From: Gigaspora margarita
Taxonomy: Eukaryota; Glomeromycota; Glomeromycetes; Diversisporales; Gigasporaceae
Assembly (NCBI GenBank): GCA_009809945.1
Contig: WTPW01000021.1
Span: forward strand, 162,595-226,594
Direction of reading: 5' to 3'
DNA: 64,000 bases
The position numbers and the translations under genes were made by a program. Below are positions 12,846-24,666 of this stretch, piece by piece; position 1 is the first letter of the stretch; every line of letters begins with the position of its first letter. The notes under the pieces are model-generated. The model did no database searches and had not been told where the DNA came from. It worked only from the letters and a program-made list of their open reading frames with translations.

Positions 12846-13084
12846 TATTAAAAATTAAATATAAATTTTTTTATTTACTTCTTTAAAATCACATTATATA
12901 TTTTATTTTATAGTATGTAATTATATAGAAGTAATTCTATTCAGTCACACCTCTATATAATCACCAAAAAACCTTAGATAAAGTAGGTGATTATATGGGA
13001 GGACGACTGTATATCATAAGCCAAGCCATTCTTATGACTGATAAAATTTTTAAAGTATATAAAATAGTATACAAACTAGTATAA

Positions 13085-13205
13085 TCAACTTATATATATA
13101 TATTATACACTTTTTTAAAAAAAAAAATATTATACATATATGCATATTATATGCTTTTCTTAAAAAAAATTTGTATACATGTATGTATACTATACACTTT
13201 TCTTT
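13085..13205. repeat. Short tandem repeat, three units
   Basis: A unit containing TATTATACAC or TACTATACAC followed by TTTTCTT and an A tract repeats at about 60-bp spacing. It is low complexity and no gene is present. Confidence 0.5.
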
Positions 13206-13379
13206 TTTTATTAGCCTATACAACATCTTTTGTGCTATTAACCTTATGATTATAAACAACACCTGAATAAATATGTAATAAATATATATATCAATACTGT
13301 TTTTGATATTTGCTATTATGTTTTTAATAAATAAAATTTATCATTATAATATATTATATATAAAAATAAATATACAAAA

Positions 13380-13612
13380 ATAAACATATAATAGTATTTA
13401 CAATAACAAAATTAAAATTACAGCAAGTTACAGCAAGTTATAACATACAAAATTGAGTTACAGCGCATATAAAAAGTTATAACTTGAATAATTTTATTAG
13501 CACATATGCAAGTTATAGCAAGCCATAATTTAAAGCAAAAAAAGTTATGACTAGTTATAACTCAGTTATAATATGGGCCATTCCAATTTCTCAAGTTCTG
13601 TCTGCACCTCTA
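13380..13612. repeat. GTTATAAC-rich repeat with one hAT-like end
   Basis: Short motifs such as ACAGCAAGTTATAAC recur through 13400-13575. The segment closes with TCTGCACCTCTA (13601-13612). A related end, TAGAGGTGCAGGCA, occurs in the other orientation at about 49283. This looks like one terminus of a hAT-type element whose left end I cannot find. No gene. Confidence 0.4.
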
Positions 13613-13639
13613 GTGGAATGCATTGGAGTGCATTGAATC

Positions 13640-14340
13640 AAGTCAGTTTGATTAGAATTGATTAATTTTGCCCCAAGGTCATAAAACATTTTACTAATAA
13701 ATCATATCTATTTATTAAAAAAAAGCCCAGCTAATAATTTTGATATAGAAGCTGCTAACAACTAGACTAATGCTGATCTAGATCCAATACATTCTACTCA
13801 GAAATTTGGAATAGTTCTGTAAAAATCAATGAATACAAGGTTATGCTTCAGATAAGCACATGTCAGATCAGATAACTACTATGAAAATAAAAATCTTAAT
13901 AAATATTTCAATTACTGTACTTAATAAATTTATTAAAGTTATATACTTAATGCCATGCAAAGTTTATATTTCTTTTTACAAAACTTAGATTAGTCAGATT
14001 TTTTTAATTTTTATAAATTAATAGAATAATGTTCACATCTTAATGTTATGCAAGATTAATTTTTTATAGAACAAGGAATCAAAAAGATTGGTTAGCAATC
14101 ATCTTTTTCTGTCATTTCTATCAGATAATTATAGCAAATTAAAGTCTCTTTGGGTAACACTAGATGAGAATTGCAGTATGCAAGAAATATTGATCATTAG
14201 TAAATTTTGGGACCTGATTTGAAAATTTATTAAGCAGGAATAAAATCTGCATTTTATGTTTTTTTATTATAATAAAAGCAGATTTCATCCTAGTACTGAT
14301 TATAGCAGATTTTACTATTTCACAACTTAGGTTTACTCTG
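13640..14340. other. Gene-free AT-rich stretch
   Basis: No open frame, RNA gene or repeat could be supported here. Confidence 0.45.
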
Positions 14341-14344
14341 TCAT

Positions 14345-14530
14345 ATTATAATTTTTGAAATTACAGTAAATTTTTGGTAATAAAAATGTAGTCTTGATAA
14401 TATAATTTTTGGCTAGTATATCACTTGAGTATAATCTTTTACAGGCAAAAATTTTATTTATCAAAAACTACATGTTTATTATCAAAAAGTAATTATTGTA
14501 AATTGCTGATTATCATCACAAAATTAATCA
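14345..14530 (+). repeat. Direct repeat pair, copy 1
   Basis: This copy matches about 15600-15780 in the same orientation (GGTAATAAAAATGTAG, TTTTTGGCTAGTATATCA, ATCATCACAAAAT). Substitutions and small gaps separate the two. Between the copies are gene-free DNA and an R1-like segment, so this is probably the trace of an old element or duplication. Confidence 0.6.
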
Positions 14531-15280
14531 TGTGCTCTACTACTTTTCAACTCAGCTATAAGTATCTGAATTTGATACAAATTTCTACATAAAATACCCA
14601 CTAGCTGACAAAGTACCACTGGGTACTAATTAACTTTTTGCTCTAGAAATATAAGAGACCTGAGGTACTCATTGTCACAAATTATAGTAGTCTTCTGTTC
14701 CTGGTTTTGTGCGACAACTTCGCGCAGCTATCTAGTGGTTTATAAGCATTATGTCTGCAAAATCTCATAATTGATTGGACAATGCATTAAACGTAATATC
14801 ACATATATATTCAACCATAAACGTATTTGTTGACCTTTCTTATTAGAATCCATGCACTAGGCTTCTTCTTCATTTCCTGTAATAGCAGTATTCTTTTGTC
14901 CCTATGTGCCCCTTTCTCGCACATAAGAGTTGTGACCAACCTACTTACAATCATGTCCTTGTTGCACACAAGTATAAATTATGGTTTTTATTTTTCTTTT
15001 TAATTTGCATAACTGTGTCTTTCTAACTTTTTCTTTTTTGTATATCCCTTATATATTAACATTCGACTCTAAATTAATTACATCAAAATTAATCATATGA
15101 TTCTAACTTTACTTCAATAACAAATAAATAATTAATTGTTCAATACTTATCTTTTGATCTGTGTATATTATGCGATTCTTGATTAATAATCAAATCAAGT
15201 GATTGAGAACCTATGTGACTGATCCTCCATCAATCATAATCACTAAATTGCATATTAATCATGTGCATCATGAACCTCAA
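14531..15280. other. Gene-free stretch, slightly higher GC
   Basis: Bases 14590-14960 are less AT-rich than their surroundings (for example TGTGCGACAACTTCGCGCAG) but contain no convincing frame on either strand and no recognised RNA. Confidence 0.4.
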
Positions 15281-15289
15281 TTGATCTTA

Positions 15290-15530
15290 TCCGCATGATT
15301 ATCCCAACTGACGTTGAGACCCAACTTCTTTTGGAGAACTGATCCTGACTGGATACATAATAAAATTTGAAATTCTGCATCTCATAGTACTATATTTATT
15401 ATCATATAAGAATTGTTTACCTTTTAACATATTTTCTTTTGAATAAAGTACATGACGATCACTATAAAAAAGTTTTTTTATTATTGTCTTTGGAAATGCA
15501 CTAACTAAATATGCCATGATCTTTTTTTTT
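15290..15530 (+). repeat. Dispersed repeat R1-like segment
   Basis: It shares TGATTATCC, CGATCGC/ATCACTATAAAAAA-like sequence and CACTAACTAAATATG with bases 280-420, in the same order. Similarity is partial. No gene. Confidence 0.45.
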
Positions 15531-15599
15531 ATTACTATAATTTAAAATATGCAAAGTGAATTTGCTACCTTGCAATGCAGGGTTCATCCTAATGCAATA

Positions 15600-15785
15600 A
15601 TAATAGCAGATTTACTAGTAATATAATTATTAAAATTATAGTAAATTTTGGTAATAAAAATATAGTTCTGATAATACAATTTTTGGCTAGTATATCATTT
15701 CAATATACTGGTCAAACATTTTATCATCAAAAAATAATTGTCAGAATTTGCCAATAATCATCACAAAATCCTATTAATTTGCAAA
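15600..15785 (+). repeat. Direct repeat pair, copy 2
   Basis: Second copy of the repeat at 14345-14530, ending CAATAATCATCACAAAAT. It lies just upstream of the small element that the LINE later split. Confidence 0.6.
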
Positions 15786-15925
15786 TATTTGAATTCGATA
15801 CAAAATTTATTGGAGTTATTCAATATTACTAAATTAGACTTTCATATAAATGTGAAATAACTCCTATAAGTGTTTTGAATTTTGGTCAAAATTAAGCTTA
15901 ATCCAGATCATTATTCAGATAATGC

Positions 15926-16298
15926 CCCCTATAAAAAGTGGACCAGTGTATAGTACAGGTTGGCGCCAAGAATACACAAAATAACACAGTCAGATTGATA
16001 TGTACAAGTGCATCGCACTAAATGGCACAGTAAAAGTAAAACAGAAATTATGACAGAAGGTGGCACATTATATCATGTTATACGTAATGGCACCTTCATT
16101 TCACAGAATGATATGTATAAATGGTAGTATATGTTGGTTTGTTTTATGAAGAGCAAAAGATCAATATATGATTTTTTTAAAAAAATTGCAATATCTTATA
16201 ATTTTGCTAAAGAAATTGCTCTGGGTTACAAAATTTTGATACATGTTAATTAGTTTGTTCATATTATATTAATTGTTGATATAAATTTATGTAATCTA
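15926..16298 (+). mobile_element. Small element family M, left half (split by the LINE)
   Basis: It begins CCCCTATAAAAAGTGGACCA and continues through GTACAGGTTGGC, GTAATGGCACCTTCATTTCA and GCTCTGGGTTACA. A complete copy of the same family lies at 31349-33680 once its own insertions are removed. The sequence follows that copy up to position 16298 and then stops matching; the continuation is found 17.8 kb away at 34142. This shows the element was interrupted by a later insertion. Confidence 0.8.
16281..16298 (+). repeat. LINE target-site duplication, left copy
   Basis: ATAAATTTATGTAATCTA is repeated exactly at 34124-34141, directly after a poly(A) run. Removing everything between the two copies restores the order seen in the other family-M copy. 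Confidence 0.85.
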
Positions 16299-16819
16299 AT
16301 TATTAAGACTAGAAACTCTTTTTGCTAATTCTCTGTATACAAATATTTTGAAAAAAAAATTATCAGTCCTCGCAAGGTTTTCATAAATAGGCCTTAAAAA
16401 ACACACAAAAAGTAATTAGGAAAAAAGAAAGGCTACAAAAACTACCTAGAACTAATTAATATAACAAAGCTCCAAAAGACCAACAAGCTCTCACAGAAGT
16501 GAATAACTAAAACTTTTGACGAGCTCATTGTCAAAATACAAAAAAGTGGGAATTGGGCTAGACCCTGTAATGCCAATTACTAATTCTGAAACCAGAAATA
16601 CACAAACTCAAGTTAGGCCTAAAGCACCCCAAAAACAGGAGTAAAATTTGCAGAACTGGTCACTGTACCTAGACAATCAATTATGTGATATATTCATTGG
16701 CCAGAATATCCAAGAATAGAAAGTTCTAAAAAGGATTAACAGTATAATCAGAAAGTACATAAGTAGAACAATATGGAATTTATGAACAATTTTAAGGATC
16801 TCTTCAGTAGGCCTGAATG

Positions 16820-18172
16820 TGAAATTACTAAAGTTATAATGAGCCAAGAAAAGCTTATTTTAAAAAGAGACAGACAGGTTGTGAGCCTACTCAGTATTAC
16901 CTATCCAAACACAGTCTTTATTATCAGATGAGCCTGCGAATATATAGAATAGAGCCAATTTGAAGACATACAAGAAGAAAAACAACTTCATCTAGCAGAA
17001 GTGGAAAGTCAAAAAAAATTAGCAGCACCAGAAATCAAAAGTCTTATAAGTAAAAAAATTGTATTAACTATACAAAAAGGGGTCATTTAGATTATAGTAT
17101 GGAGGAGCTAGAAAATCAAATATTAAATATAATAGAAATATTACTAAATGCGAAAAAGGAAGGCATTTATTGCAATAAAAAAGAAAAGGAGAAGAAGACA
17201 GCTCTAAGTCTGGACTGCAACAACGAAGTGCCTGTAGTAAATACAGATACAAAGAAAGCAAATAAAGATGAAAAGGCTGAGCAAAACAAAAGTAAAGCTG
17301 TCATAATGTTGACTTCTGACACGGAGGAAGAACTATTGAGGAAAAAAGATCCACAGCAAAGTGAATATATGGATATTGTACAGGATTACATAATATGGGA
17401 CATCCTATCATACTACACTACAAAAAAAGTTACAGATATACTAAAAAGATACAAAAAAATTAAAGTAAAAAGTTGGAATACTAAAACAAAAAACAAGACA
17501 GTAGTAGTGGGAGTTCAGTTTCACAATACAGAACAGATAAATTTACTTGAAAACACTTGGAAGATTCCAATGTCTAATGGAAAGGTATCAAAAATTACAA
17601 AAAGAGACAGTAACCTGGAAGCTTTGGCAGAAAAAGCCAAGTTCAAAGCTACAATAAAAAATCTGCCTTATCATATACAGGAAGTGCTCTTATTATAGCA
17701 GCTCAAAAGGTTCAGAGTTGTAGTAGTACACATTCCAACCAACAGTAACAGAAATTCTAAGAGCTCTGCAACTATATACTTCAAATTGATTAAGGTAAAA
17801 ATCAAGGCATTAAAAAGTTGTATTAGCTACTACAATACAAAACTGTTTTGGAAGACAGAAGGTGGGCCAAATAGCAGTGCCCAAGACAGAAACTTAGTAA
17901 GAAGAAATAGTAGCAGTTCCCAAATTGAAGGAAGAAATAGTATAGGAAATTGAACATATAGACATATGCAGGGTAAAAGAAAAAAGAGAGAAGAAGATAG
18001 AACAAGAGGACATGAACCTAAAAGTAGCCGCTATAGTAAAGCAAAGACAGAAAATAACAAGAAAAAGTTAGACAAAGATGATATCCAAGCCAGCCTCCTC
18101 GAGAAAATTCTAAAAAGGCTCTCAGTAGTAGAAGAAAGACATTTTAGTGGGGGAGTTCCCAATCACTTCTGA
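16820..18172 (+). pseudogene. LINE-A ORF1 (RNA-binding/Gag-like protein), broken
   Basis: ORF1 of the LINE, normally an RNA-binding chaperone. The longest open piece runs 17099-17698 (199 residues) from an ATG. It has a lysine-rich segment (residues about 15-70), an acidic stretch, then a globular part with VTDILKRYKKIKVKSWNTKT and VVVGVQFHNTEQ that could form an RRM-like fold. Reading continues past a stop (TAG at 17696-17698) with VVVVHIPTNSNRNSKSSA, YYNTKLFWKTEGGP and a basic tail (17966-18172) ending in EERHFSGGVPNHF. Upstream, 16850-17060 is open in another frame (QFEDIQEEKQLHLAEVESQK). Assignment rests on its place before ORF2 and on memory of similar fungal LINE ORF1 proteins. Confidence 0.6.
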
Positions 18173-18419
18173 AAGGCACCAATGGTGTCAATATGAATAA
18201 AGAAGTGCTATAGAGTACAGTATGTACAACCTAGTCCTGACCAATAAAATTGATGAAATTCAAATTGCTAATCCTTCTTTAAAAAAAATAATAAACAAAA
18301 AATATTATCTTAAAATGTTAAGCTAAACACTTTTACGTTCTTAAAATTTTTTTAAATCTATTTATAAAAAAATTATAGCAAGTTGAAGTTACAGTATTTT
18401 TATAATTCAACAAACAATT

Positions 18420-18640
18420 TGGCTGCTCTATATATAATACTAAACCAAAAAATTTGGCCGCTCTATATATGAAAATTTGGCCGCTCTATATATGAAAATT
18501 TGGCCGCTCTATATATGAAAATTTGGCTGCTCTATATATGGAAATTTGGCCGCTCTATATATGAAAATTTGGCCACTCTATATATAATATTAATAAAGAA
18601 ATTTAGCCGCATTGTATATGCAGTTAAAACAGATAATTTT
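18420..18640 (+). repeat. 23-bp tandem minisatellite
   Basis: Six to seven near-identical units of GAAAATTTGGCCGCTCTATA plus TAT lie in a row, with diverged units on each side. A looser set with the same ATTTGGC(C/T)G core is at 22560-22790. The two sets flank the DDE transposase region. Open frames across this array are an effect of the repeat. Confidence 0.85.
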
Positions 18641-19064
18641 GGCCATCTTATATTCGATACAAATCTATATATACTAAAACCTGTGTAATTACACCCAGAA
18701 TTAGAAGAGCAATATTTATATATGCAGGATAGATATTTATTAATGCATAGACTGGGTACATGCCAAGTGGTACATGTCATTCATCAACATCTCAGAATAC
18801 TTGATTTGATGTACCACAACAAGACCGTATTTACTTATAGATCTAGCCTATTATGTGACAAAATCAGTGTAACACCAAGCTAATTATTATTAAAAGTCAA
18901 TAACGATTCAATATTTTTTTTCATTTAAAAATCGTTCACAATTCAATAGATCGTAGACTCTTTAAAATAAGTCGTTAAATTGCCCAAATTTATTCTTTTA
19001 AAAAGCTCAAAAAAAAAAGATAAGTACAGTATTTAAAATTTAACTTATATCACGCAAAAAAAAA

Positions 19065-21278
19065 AAAAAATTAATCAATTTCGATTGAATTTAAAACTAA
19101 TTCAGGAATTCGGCGATGTGAGTGATATTTTTTAACTGCAAATTCTGCAGCTTTACCTTTCAACCCTTTTCGATATGCATCCATATAGCAAAATGCTTTT
19201 CTTGTAAACTGATAAATAGTTGGAAATGGGACAGAATTGAGAGCTAATGGAACAGTTTGTTGTAATCCTCACCACAAGTAATCACAATGTGACCGACTAT
19301 ATTTCTTGGCAGCACCCCAAAAGTTTTCAATGTAATTGAGCTCACAGTGAAATTTGGAGTAAAACACAATTTGATGCCCTGCCGCAATAATAATTTTTCT
19401 AATTGCCCTTTTTGTGCTAAAAAATCTGGCTGCTAGCTTATTAATTTTTGTGCTTCCTCTAACTTTAATTCCTCTTCCGGCCACAATCCCCTTTCATCTA
19501 GAACTTGTCTTAATCTTTTAGCTTCTCCGCGTAATTTAGGAATGGAATAATTTGATGGAAAAACCATGCACTGGTCATATTTTATTCCCTCATGAAAATA
19601 TGATGTACTGCGCATTTTCGCTTGTTTTCTAGCAGAACTAAGATTCATATTCTTGGCAATAAGTGCATCAGGTGCAAAAGCAGCATGACTTTTTGCATTG
19701 TCAAATGCAAACAATGCTTGACATCCTGGAAAACATGCTTCGAATATGGGAATAGCATGGGTAGTTACTTGATTAATCAAGTTCTCAGAGTTCTACCATC
19801 TATCATAGTTTTTACCAGGGTATATAATAACACAAGCTTCTTTAAGAAGGTCGCTTGATAGTTGCATTTCATCAGGGAGCACAAGTCAGCCACAAACATT
19901 AGTAAGAAATTCATTCACGTGAATTGAACGACCTTTACCTTTTTTTCGTAAGGGCTGTTCCCTATTAGGAATCCAAAGATATCGACTTCCATTATTAGCC
20001 AAAAAGATGCATTCATTATGTGTTACAAGAATAAGAGGCTGTATACTATTATCTGGCCAGGTTTCCTCTTCCATATTATCCTCTGAAAATATAGGCATTC
20101 TTTGCTCAAGTTCATTTATTCAATCCAAAAATATATTTTGATAGGCTACTACATCTTCTTTTTTATGCCCATCTACGTAGACACTCTTTTTTACCCTTTC
20201 ATACACATATCTGAGCTCTCTCAAATAATTTCTTGCAGTATTAAGAGAAATAGTTGGAGGTGGTACAAATCTGAGTCCTGGTAAAATAACCTTATTCATT
20301 CATAGCATAAGCATGTGTGGCGTAATATCCCATTTATTTTCTCTAATATAAGACTTTACTTGAAGAAGAATATCTTCATCCTAGAGGAAGCTCCATGTTT
20401 TAGCGTGGTGCCCTCAGCGTGAGTAAGGAATTTGATGAGTCATTACATATTCATGAGCCCAGGAACGAATACATTTAGTATGGTATACCCCTTTTCCTGC
20501 TGCATCAGCAACTACTTTACTTGCTTTCATCTTTTTATGATTGTATTTTACAAGTTGGAGATAAAAACAAATACAATTAAGGCATACCCAAACTTCACTA
20601 TTTACATTTTCTTTTTTGATATCTAGTACTAAGTTTTCAAGAGCAGTTGGGATTTTCTTATGCCAATTATAAGGTTCAATCTCATCTTCCGATATCCTTC
20701 CAGTATCATTATCCTCATCAACTTCTTCCTGTTCTCTATCCTCATCAACTTCTTCCTGTTCACCACCTCCATCAACTTCCATCACTTCCTCCTCTGCATC
20801 ATCATACAATTCTATCTCACTAGCTTTAGTAGTTTTTTCTTGTTTCCAAAAGGTATGAATATAGGCATTCCTTTTGCTGCTTCACGCTGGTGCTGTCTTT
20901 TTCTTCTTTGAGTGCGAATCGAGTTTTCCAAATAAGATAGATTACGGGGTTTGTTAGAATCACGTTTCTGGTAATATTCATTTGTTGCATGCTGAAGTTT
21001 TTTGCAAAGTTTTCAATATTATTATTTTCACTTTGCTCATTGTAAGCAAAAAAACTTTCATTACTATCATCATCATAATAATTTCTTGCCACTATACGAA
21101 GTCTCACTATAATGCTTGCTGCATTTTTATTCTTTACCGCCTCATCATAAGAAAACTCTTCAGAATTTTCTGTTTCAGAATTTTCTGTCTCAGAATTGTT
21201 GACACTAGCACTATGCTTATGTTTCTTGGCTTTATAAGCCTTTTTGGATCTTTTTTGACAGTTTGTTGGACATGGCAT
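19065..21278 (-). pseudogene. DDE transposase (Tc1/mariner-like), broken
   Basis: A fungal DDE superfamily transposase reads on the minus strand from an ATG at 21276-21278 (MPCPTNCQKRSKK) to a TAA at about 19072. In order: a Lys/Ser/Glu-rich N-terminus, RRKRQHQREAAKGMP, a Glu/Asp-rich block (20690-20800), TPHMLML, the first catalytic block LILVTHNECIF (about 20005-20035), RKKGKGRSIHVNEFL, the second block FAFDNAKSHAAFAPDAL (about 19660-19710), KRLRQVLDERGLWPE, the third block KFHCELNYIENFWGAAKK (about 19310-19360), and a C-terminus YMDAYRKGLKGKAAEFA. The first catalytic Asp appears replaced by Asn (20015-20017). Stops (e.g. TGA at 19886-19888, TGA just after YLW near 19268) and several frame shifts break it. 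Membership of the IS630/Tc1 group is inferred from the ELNYIENFW block. Confidence 0.8.
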
Positions 21279-21299
21279 ATTAATTATTACTAACAAATC

Positions 21300-22150
21300 A
21301 ATCGCTTAAAATTATTTATAATTTTATTGCAGAAAAAACTCATGAAGTTATTTCTAACACGATTGTTGGTTATGATTATATTTAATATTATCATTATTTT
21401 ATAATTTATAGATACATAGTTAGAAAATTCTATCAGTTCAATCTAGCAGGCTTTAATATAATCAATCAATATAATATTTGAGGCAGGTAATAGAATGAGC
21501 ATGAGGTAATTAAGTAAGATTGAGTAAGTATGAGATAATTGAGTAAGTATGAGGTAATCAGATCATATCGATAGTATTTAGTAAGCATGGGAAATCAATG
21601 TGTCTTTTCTGTGAACCCTCTGGTTACTTCGATCTGCCATCTCACCCAGGGGAATAGCTTGTCATAACAACAACAAAATGATACATAAAAAAAAGGGTAC
21701 AAGAAAAAAGCAATGCTAAGAAAGACTGCGTAGGTTGCTTGATAGCAGAAGCTGTTATTGTTTTACACTCATAAATGAGAGATGAAACAAAGTTGTGGTG
21801 AGAAGATTCCACAGTTTGATTTACCACAATAATTTATTCCGACTAAACTGGGTATAGGATGGGAATAAGAATATATAAATATAATTTATTGATTAATAAA
21901 ATGGGGAATAGAGGAATAAGGGTTATAGCTAAAGAATAATTCATATAAGTCGATTATATTTGATGATCCTACTTTCCCCAATGACCAATATAATAAACCA
22001 AATCCTTTAATAAAACATATCCCATATAACTTTGCAATGCTGAAGCTAATCTGCACATACATACGTATTGCTCTCTCAACTTGGGCATTACAACTGAGTA
22101 AAAATTGATACCAATTTTAACAATAAAAAATTTTTTGAATTAATTATCCA
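21300..22150. other. Gene-free stretch upstream of the DDE pseudogene
   Basis: No gene seen. Bases 21480-21560 hold a short degenerate tandem around GAGTAAGTATGAGGTAAT. Bases 21720-21810 (TGCGTAGGTTGCTTGATAGC, AGCAGAAGC) resemble 61580-61670, so a second dispersed repeat is present. Confidence 0.5.
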
Positions 22151-22154
22151 CATA

Positions 22155-22462
22155 CCGTATTTGTTTTCGCGAAATAACACCCACCTGCTCATCATTTGCG
22201 CATTAATTAGAGTATGTGCATGGGTGTTATATCGAGACAAGAATTGATTTTTAATAAACCTGTTTTTCCAAGTAATGGCCATGTGCATTATTTATAAGTA
22301 GCTGCGTCAAGAGAAAGCAGGTACTTATATTACAAATACTAGATATATGGGGTGCGCGTTATTTAGGAATGCGCATAGGCATTATTTTGAAGCCTCACAT
22401 ACTATTCTGGAGGGTACAATTTTCTAAATAACACCCATGCTCATTATTTCGCAAAAATACAG
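22155..22462. mobile_element. TA-flanked MITE, 308 bp
   Basis: The left end is CCGTATTTGTTTTCGCGAAA and the right end is the inverted CTGTATTTTTGCGAAATAAT. TA lies on both sides (22153-22154, 22463-22464). A second inverted pair built on AATAACACCCA sits inside both ends. No ORF. The TA target and end structure suggest a Tc1/mariner-type MITE. Confidence 0.75.
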
Positions 22463-22559
22463 TACAAATAAATTGTGATTATTAATCACAACTAATTTAC
22501 TGAAGTTGAATTTGATCTAATGAAACTTGCCAATTCGAATCACTAATCCAATTTATAAA

Positions 22560-22790
22560 ATAATTGAATTTGGCCATGTTATCGTTATACAGTATAATAA
22601 AATAAATTTGGCTATGTTATATGATTTATTATAATAAAATACAAATTTGGCTGTGTTATATGATTTATTATAATAAAATACAAATTTGATGTGTTATATG
22701 ATTTATTACAAATTTGGCCGTATTGTATGATAAAATACATTTTTGGCTGCATTACATAACCTTTCAAATTTGGCTGCAAAAAATCTTATT
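22560..22790 (+). repeat. Diverged tandem repeat with ATTTGGC core
   Basis: Units around AATTTGGCTGTGTTATATGA, spaced 25-50 bp apart, recur six or seven times, the last at about 22785. The core matches the array at 18420-18640 in the same orientation. They may be subterminal repeats of the DDE transposon, but I could not define its ends. Confidence 0.6.
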
Positions 22791-22954
22791 AGTCGAGAAT
22801 AGATTGTACGCACTATAAAAGAAATACAGAAGAAGGTGAAGAGGTAGAAGTTGATTAGTTTGCAATTTTAAGCATTGAACATATAATATTAATAGGATTA
22901 AATCAAATAAAGTAACACTAAATTTGGTAATAGAGTACATAGAGGATTCGCATC

Positions 22955-23421
22955 AGGGTCACGGAAAAATTCATATATATATAGATATGAATAAAACAGA
23001 ATTTTTAGTACAAAATGATATAAAATGGAATTTTAGACAGCAACGAATTTTGGGCAAAATTAAGAGCAGTGTATGTATAATTTGGGCCAGGTAATATAAT
23101 TAGGAACGTCAGAAAGTTTTGGAAAAATTCAGAAGATATCAAGAAATATGAAATATGGACGAGTTAGTCAGGAGGTTGCAGAGTTATAGAGAGTGAGCTC
23201 TCCATCTGGAAAATGTGCACTTATAGAGAGATCTAATTATAACTTATGATAATAATTACTCTAAATGCGATATATTTTATTGTGAAGAAAAAGGATCACT
23301 TGCAGAGAATTGACTGTATAGATAAAATAGGAGTTAAATTTTATATCGCTATAAAAAGGATTTTTTTACTATATCGAAATAAATTTTTTACAAATCAAAC
23401 TGGTATTTTTCTGTGACCCTA
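22955..23421. mobile_element. hAT-like element inside LINE-A endonuclease
   Basis: The ends are CAGGGTCACGGAAAAATTC on the left and the inverted TAGGGTCACAGAAAAATACC on the right. The 8-bp target ATTCGCAT is duplicated exactly (22947-22954, 23422-23429). Removing the element and one target copy restores an open endonuclease frame across the joint. It is non-autonomous, 467 bp, with no ORF. Confidence 0.9.
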
Positions 23422-24666
23422 ATTCGCATATGGATATCTTGGGTCTGTTAGAAACAAATTTATCAGAAAAAGAAGGAAATTCATATTAGAAAAGTTCAAA
23501 AACTATCATGGGTTTTGGTCACCAGCAGATGAGAATAAAGCAAAAGAGTCTGGTATAGAATTAATTATAAATAGCAAATAGGAACACCATGTTGCAAAGG
23601 TGAAAAAAATTTGTCTATATATTTTGTCAGCCATAATGTTATTTAAGAAGATCATTATCAAGATTATAACACTATATCAAGCCCCAAATGATCAGAAAAT
23701 AGAAGAAAAAATCCTCAAGTATATAAAAGAAGAATTCACAGAGAAAAAAGGAAACTGGACCAAATATTGTATAATTATTGGTAACTTTAACCAAATAGCA
23801 GAAAAGGGGCTAACAAAAAAGAAAAGAGAAAAGAGAACCTGAAGAAAAGATCTAAACTCCCAGATTTACTATGGTTGAATAGTTACAAGAACACTTTCTG
23901 AAAAATGAATTCAAAAAAGGAAAGCTTTACCTGAAGACGAAATGAACAGGCCTCACGAATCAATTATATATAGATGAGTAGCTCATGGAGCAACCAAGTT
24001 AAAGATAGCAAGATTAAAGATATGTCTTGTATTACAGAAAGTGTTTATGACTTAGTACTGGCTAGAATAGTAACCAATCTAGAGAGAAGAAGGGTAATAA
24101 AGTTCCAATAGCAAAAATGAAAAAAGAAAAATAAGTGCAAATAGATCTAAAAATTGTAACTGAAGAAGATTAGAAGAACTTCAGAGTTGGCCTAGACAGA
24201 GACTTATGTAGACAGGACAAAACAATAACATAGATAGAGAAAACCTGAATAACATGTAGAAAGTGCTTGAAAAATTGCTAATCCAAGCAGCAACAAAATA
24301 TTTATCACAGAAAAAGAAGAGAACATCAATTGAAACATGTGACTTAGAGATAAGAGACAAAGAGGAAGAAAGCATCAGAAAAGATATTAAAGCTCTGGGC
24401 AAAATTTAGCAGAAGCTAAGAAAAGAAAAAGAAAAAGGCAAGCTAATGACAGAGCAAAGGAGGATATGTATAGATATAATAGAAAAAAGAGAGCTCAATA
24501 AATATGAACACAAACAGATAGCATATCTTTTGGTAGAGAAAAAGGTCATAAGCTTTTGTAAAACACTAGTTGCACAGCTAAGTTTATTGCTAATACAGAA
24601 AGAGGAAAAAGAATAAGAAGATATATTGAAGCTCGGCATGAAATAATGTTTAAGAACCAAAAGAAG

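Larger units (their letters stand above)
11271..13009. mobile_element. TA-flanked pogo/Tc1-like non-autonomous element
   Basis: The ends are CAGTCATCCTCCCATATAAT on the left and the complementary sequence ending GGACGACTG on the right, and a TA dinucleotide flanks each side (11269-11270, 13010-13011). The CAGT start, ACTG end and TA target fit pogo/Tigger/Fot1-type mariner relatives. Three further copies of a 17-bp subterminal unit (CTCCCATATAATCAC) lie just inside the left end. There is no transposase. The element is inflated by a second element at 11490-12845; without it the outer element is about 380 bp. Confidence 0.75.

Noticed and set aside
18500..18780. Frames over the 23-bp ATTTGGCCGC array, and the idea of a CRISPR array
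   Set aside because: Units are directly adjacent without unique spacers; it is a minisatellite.
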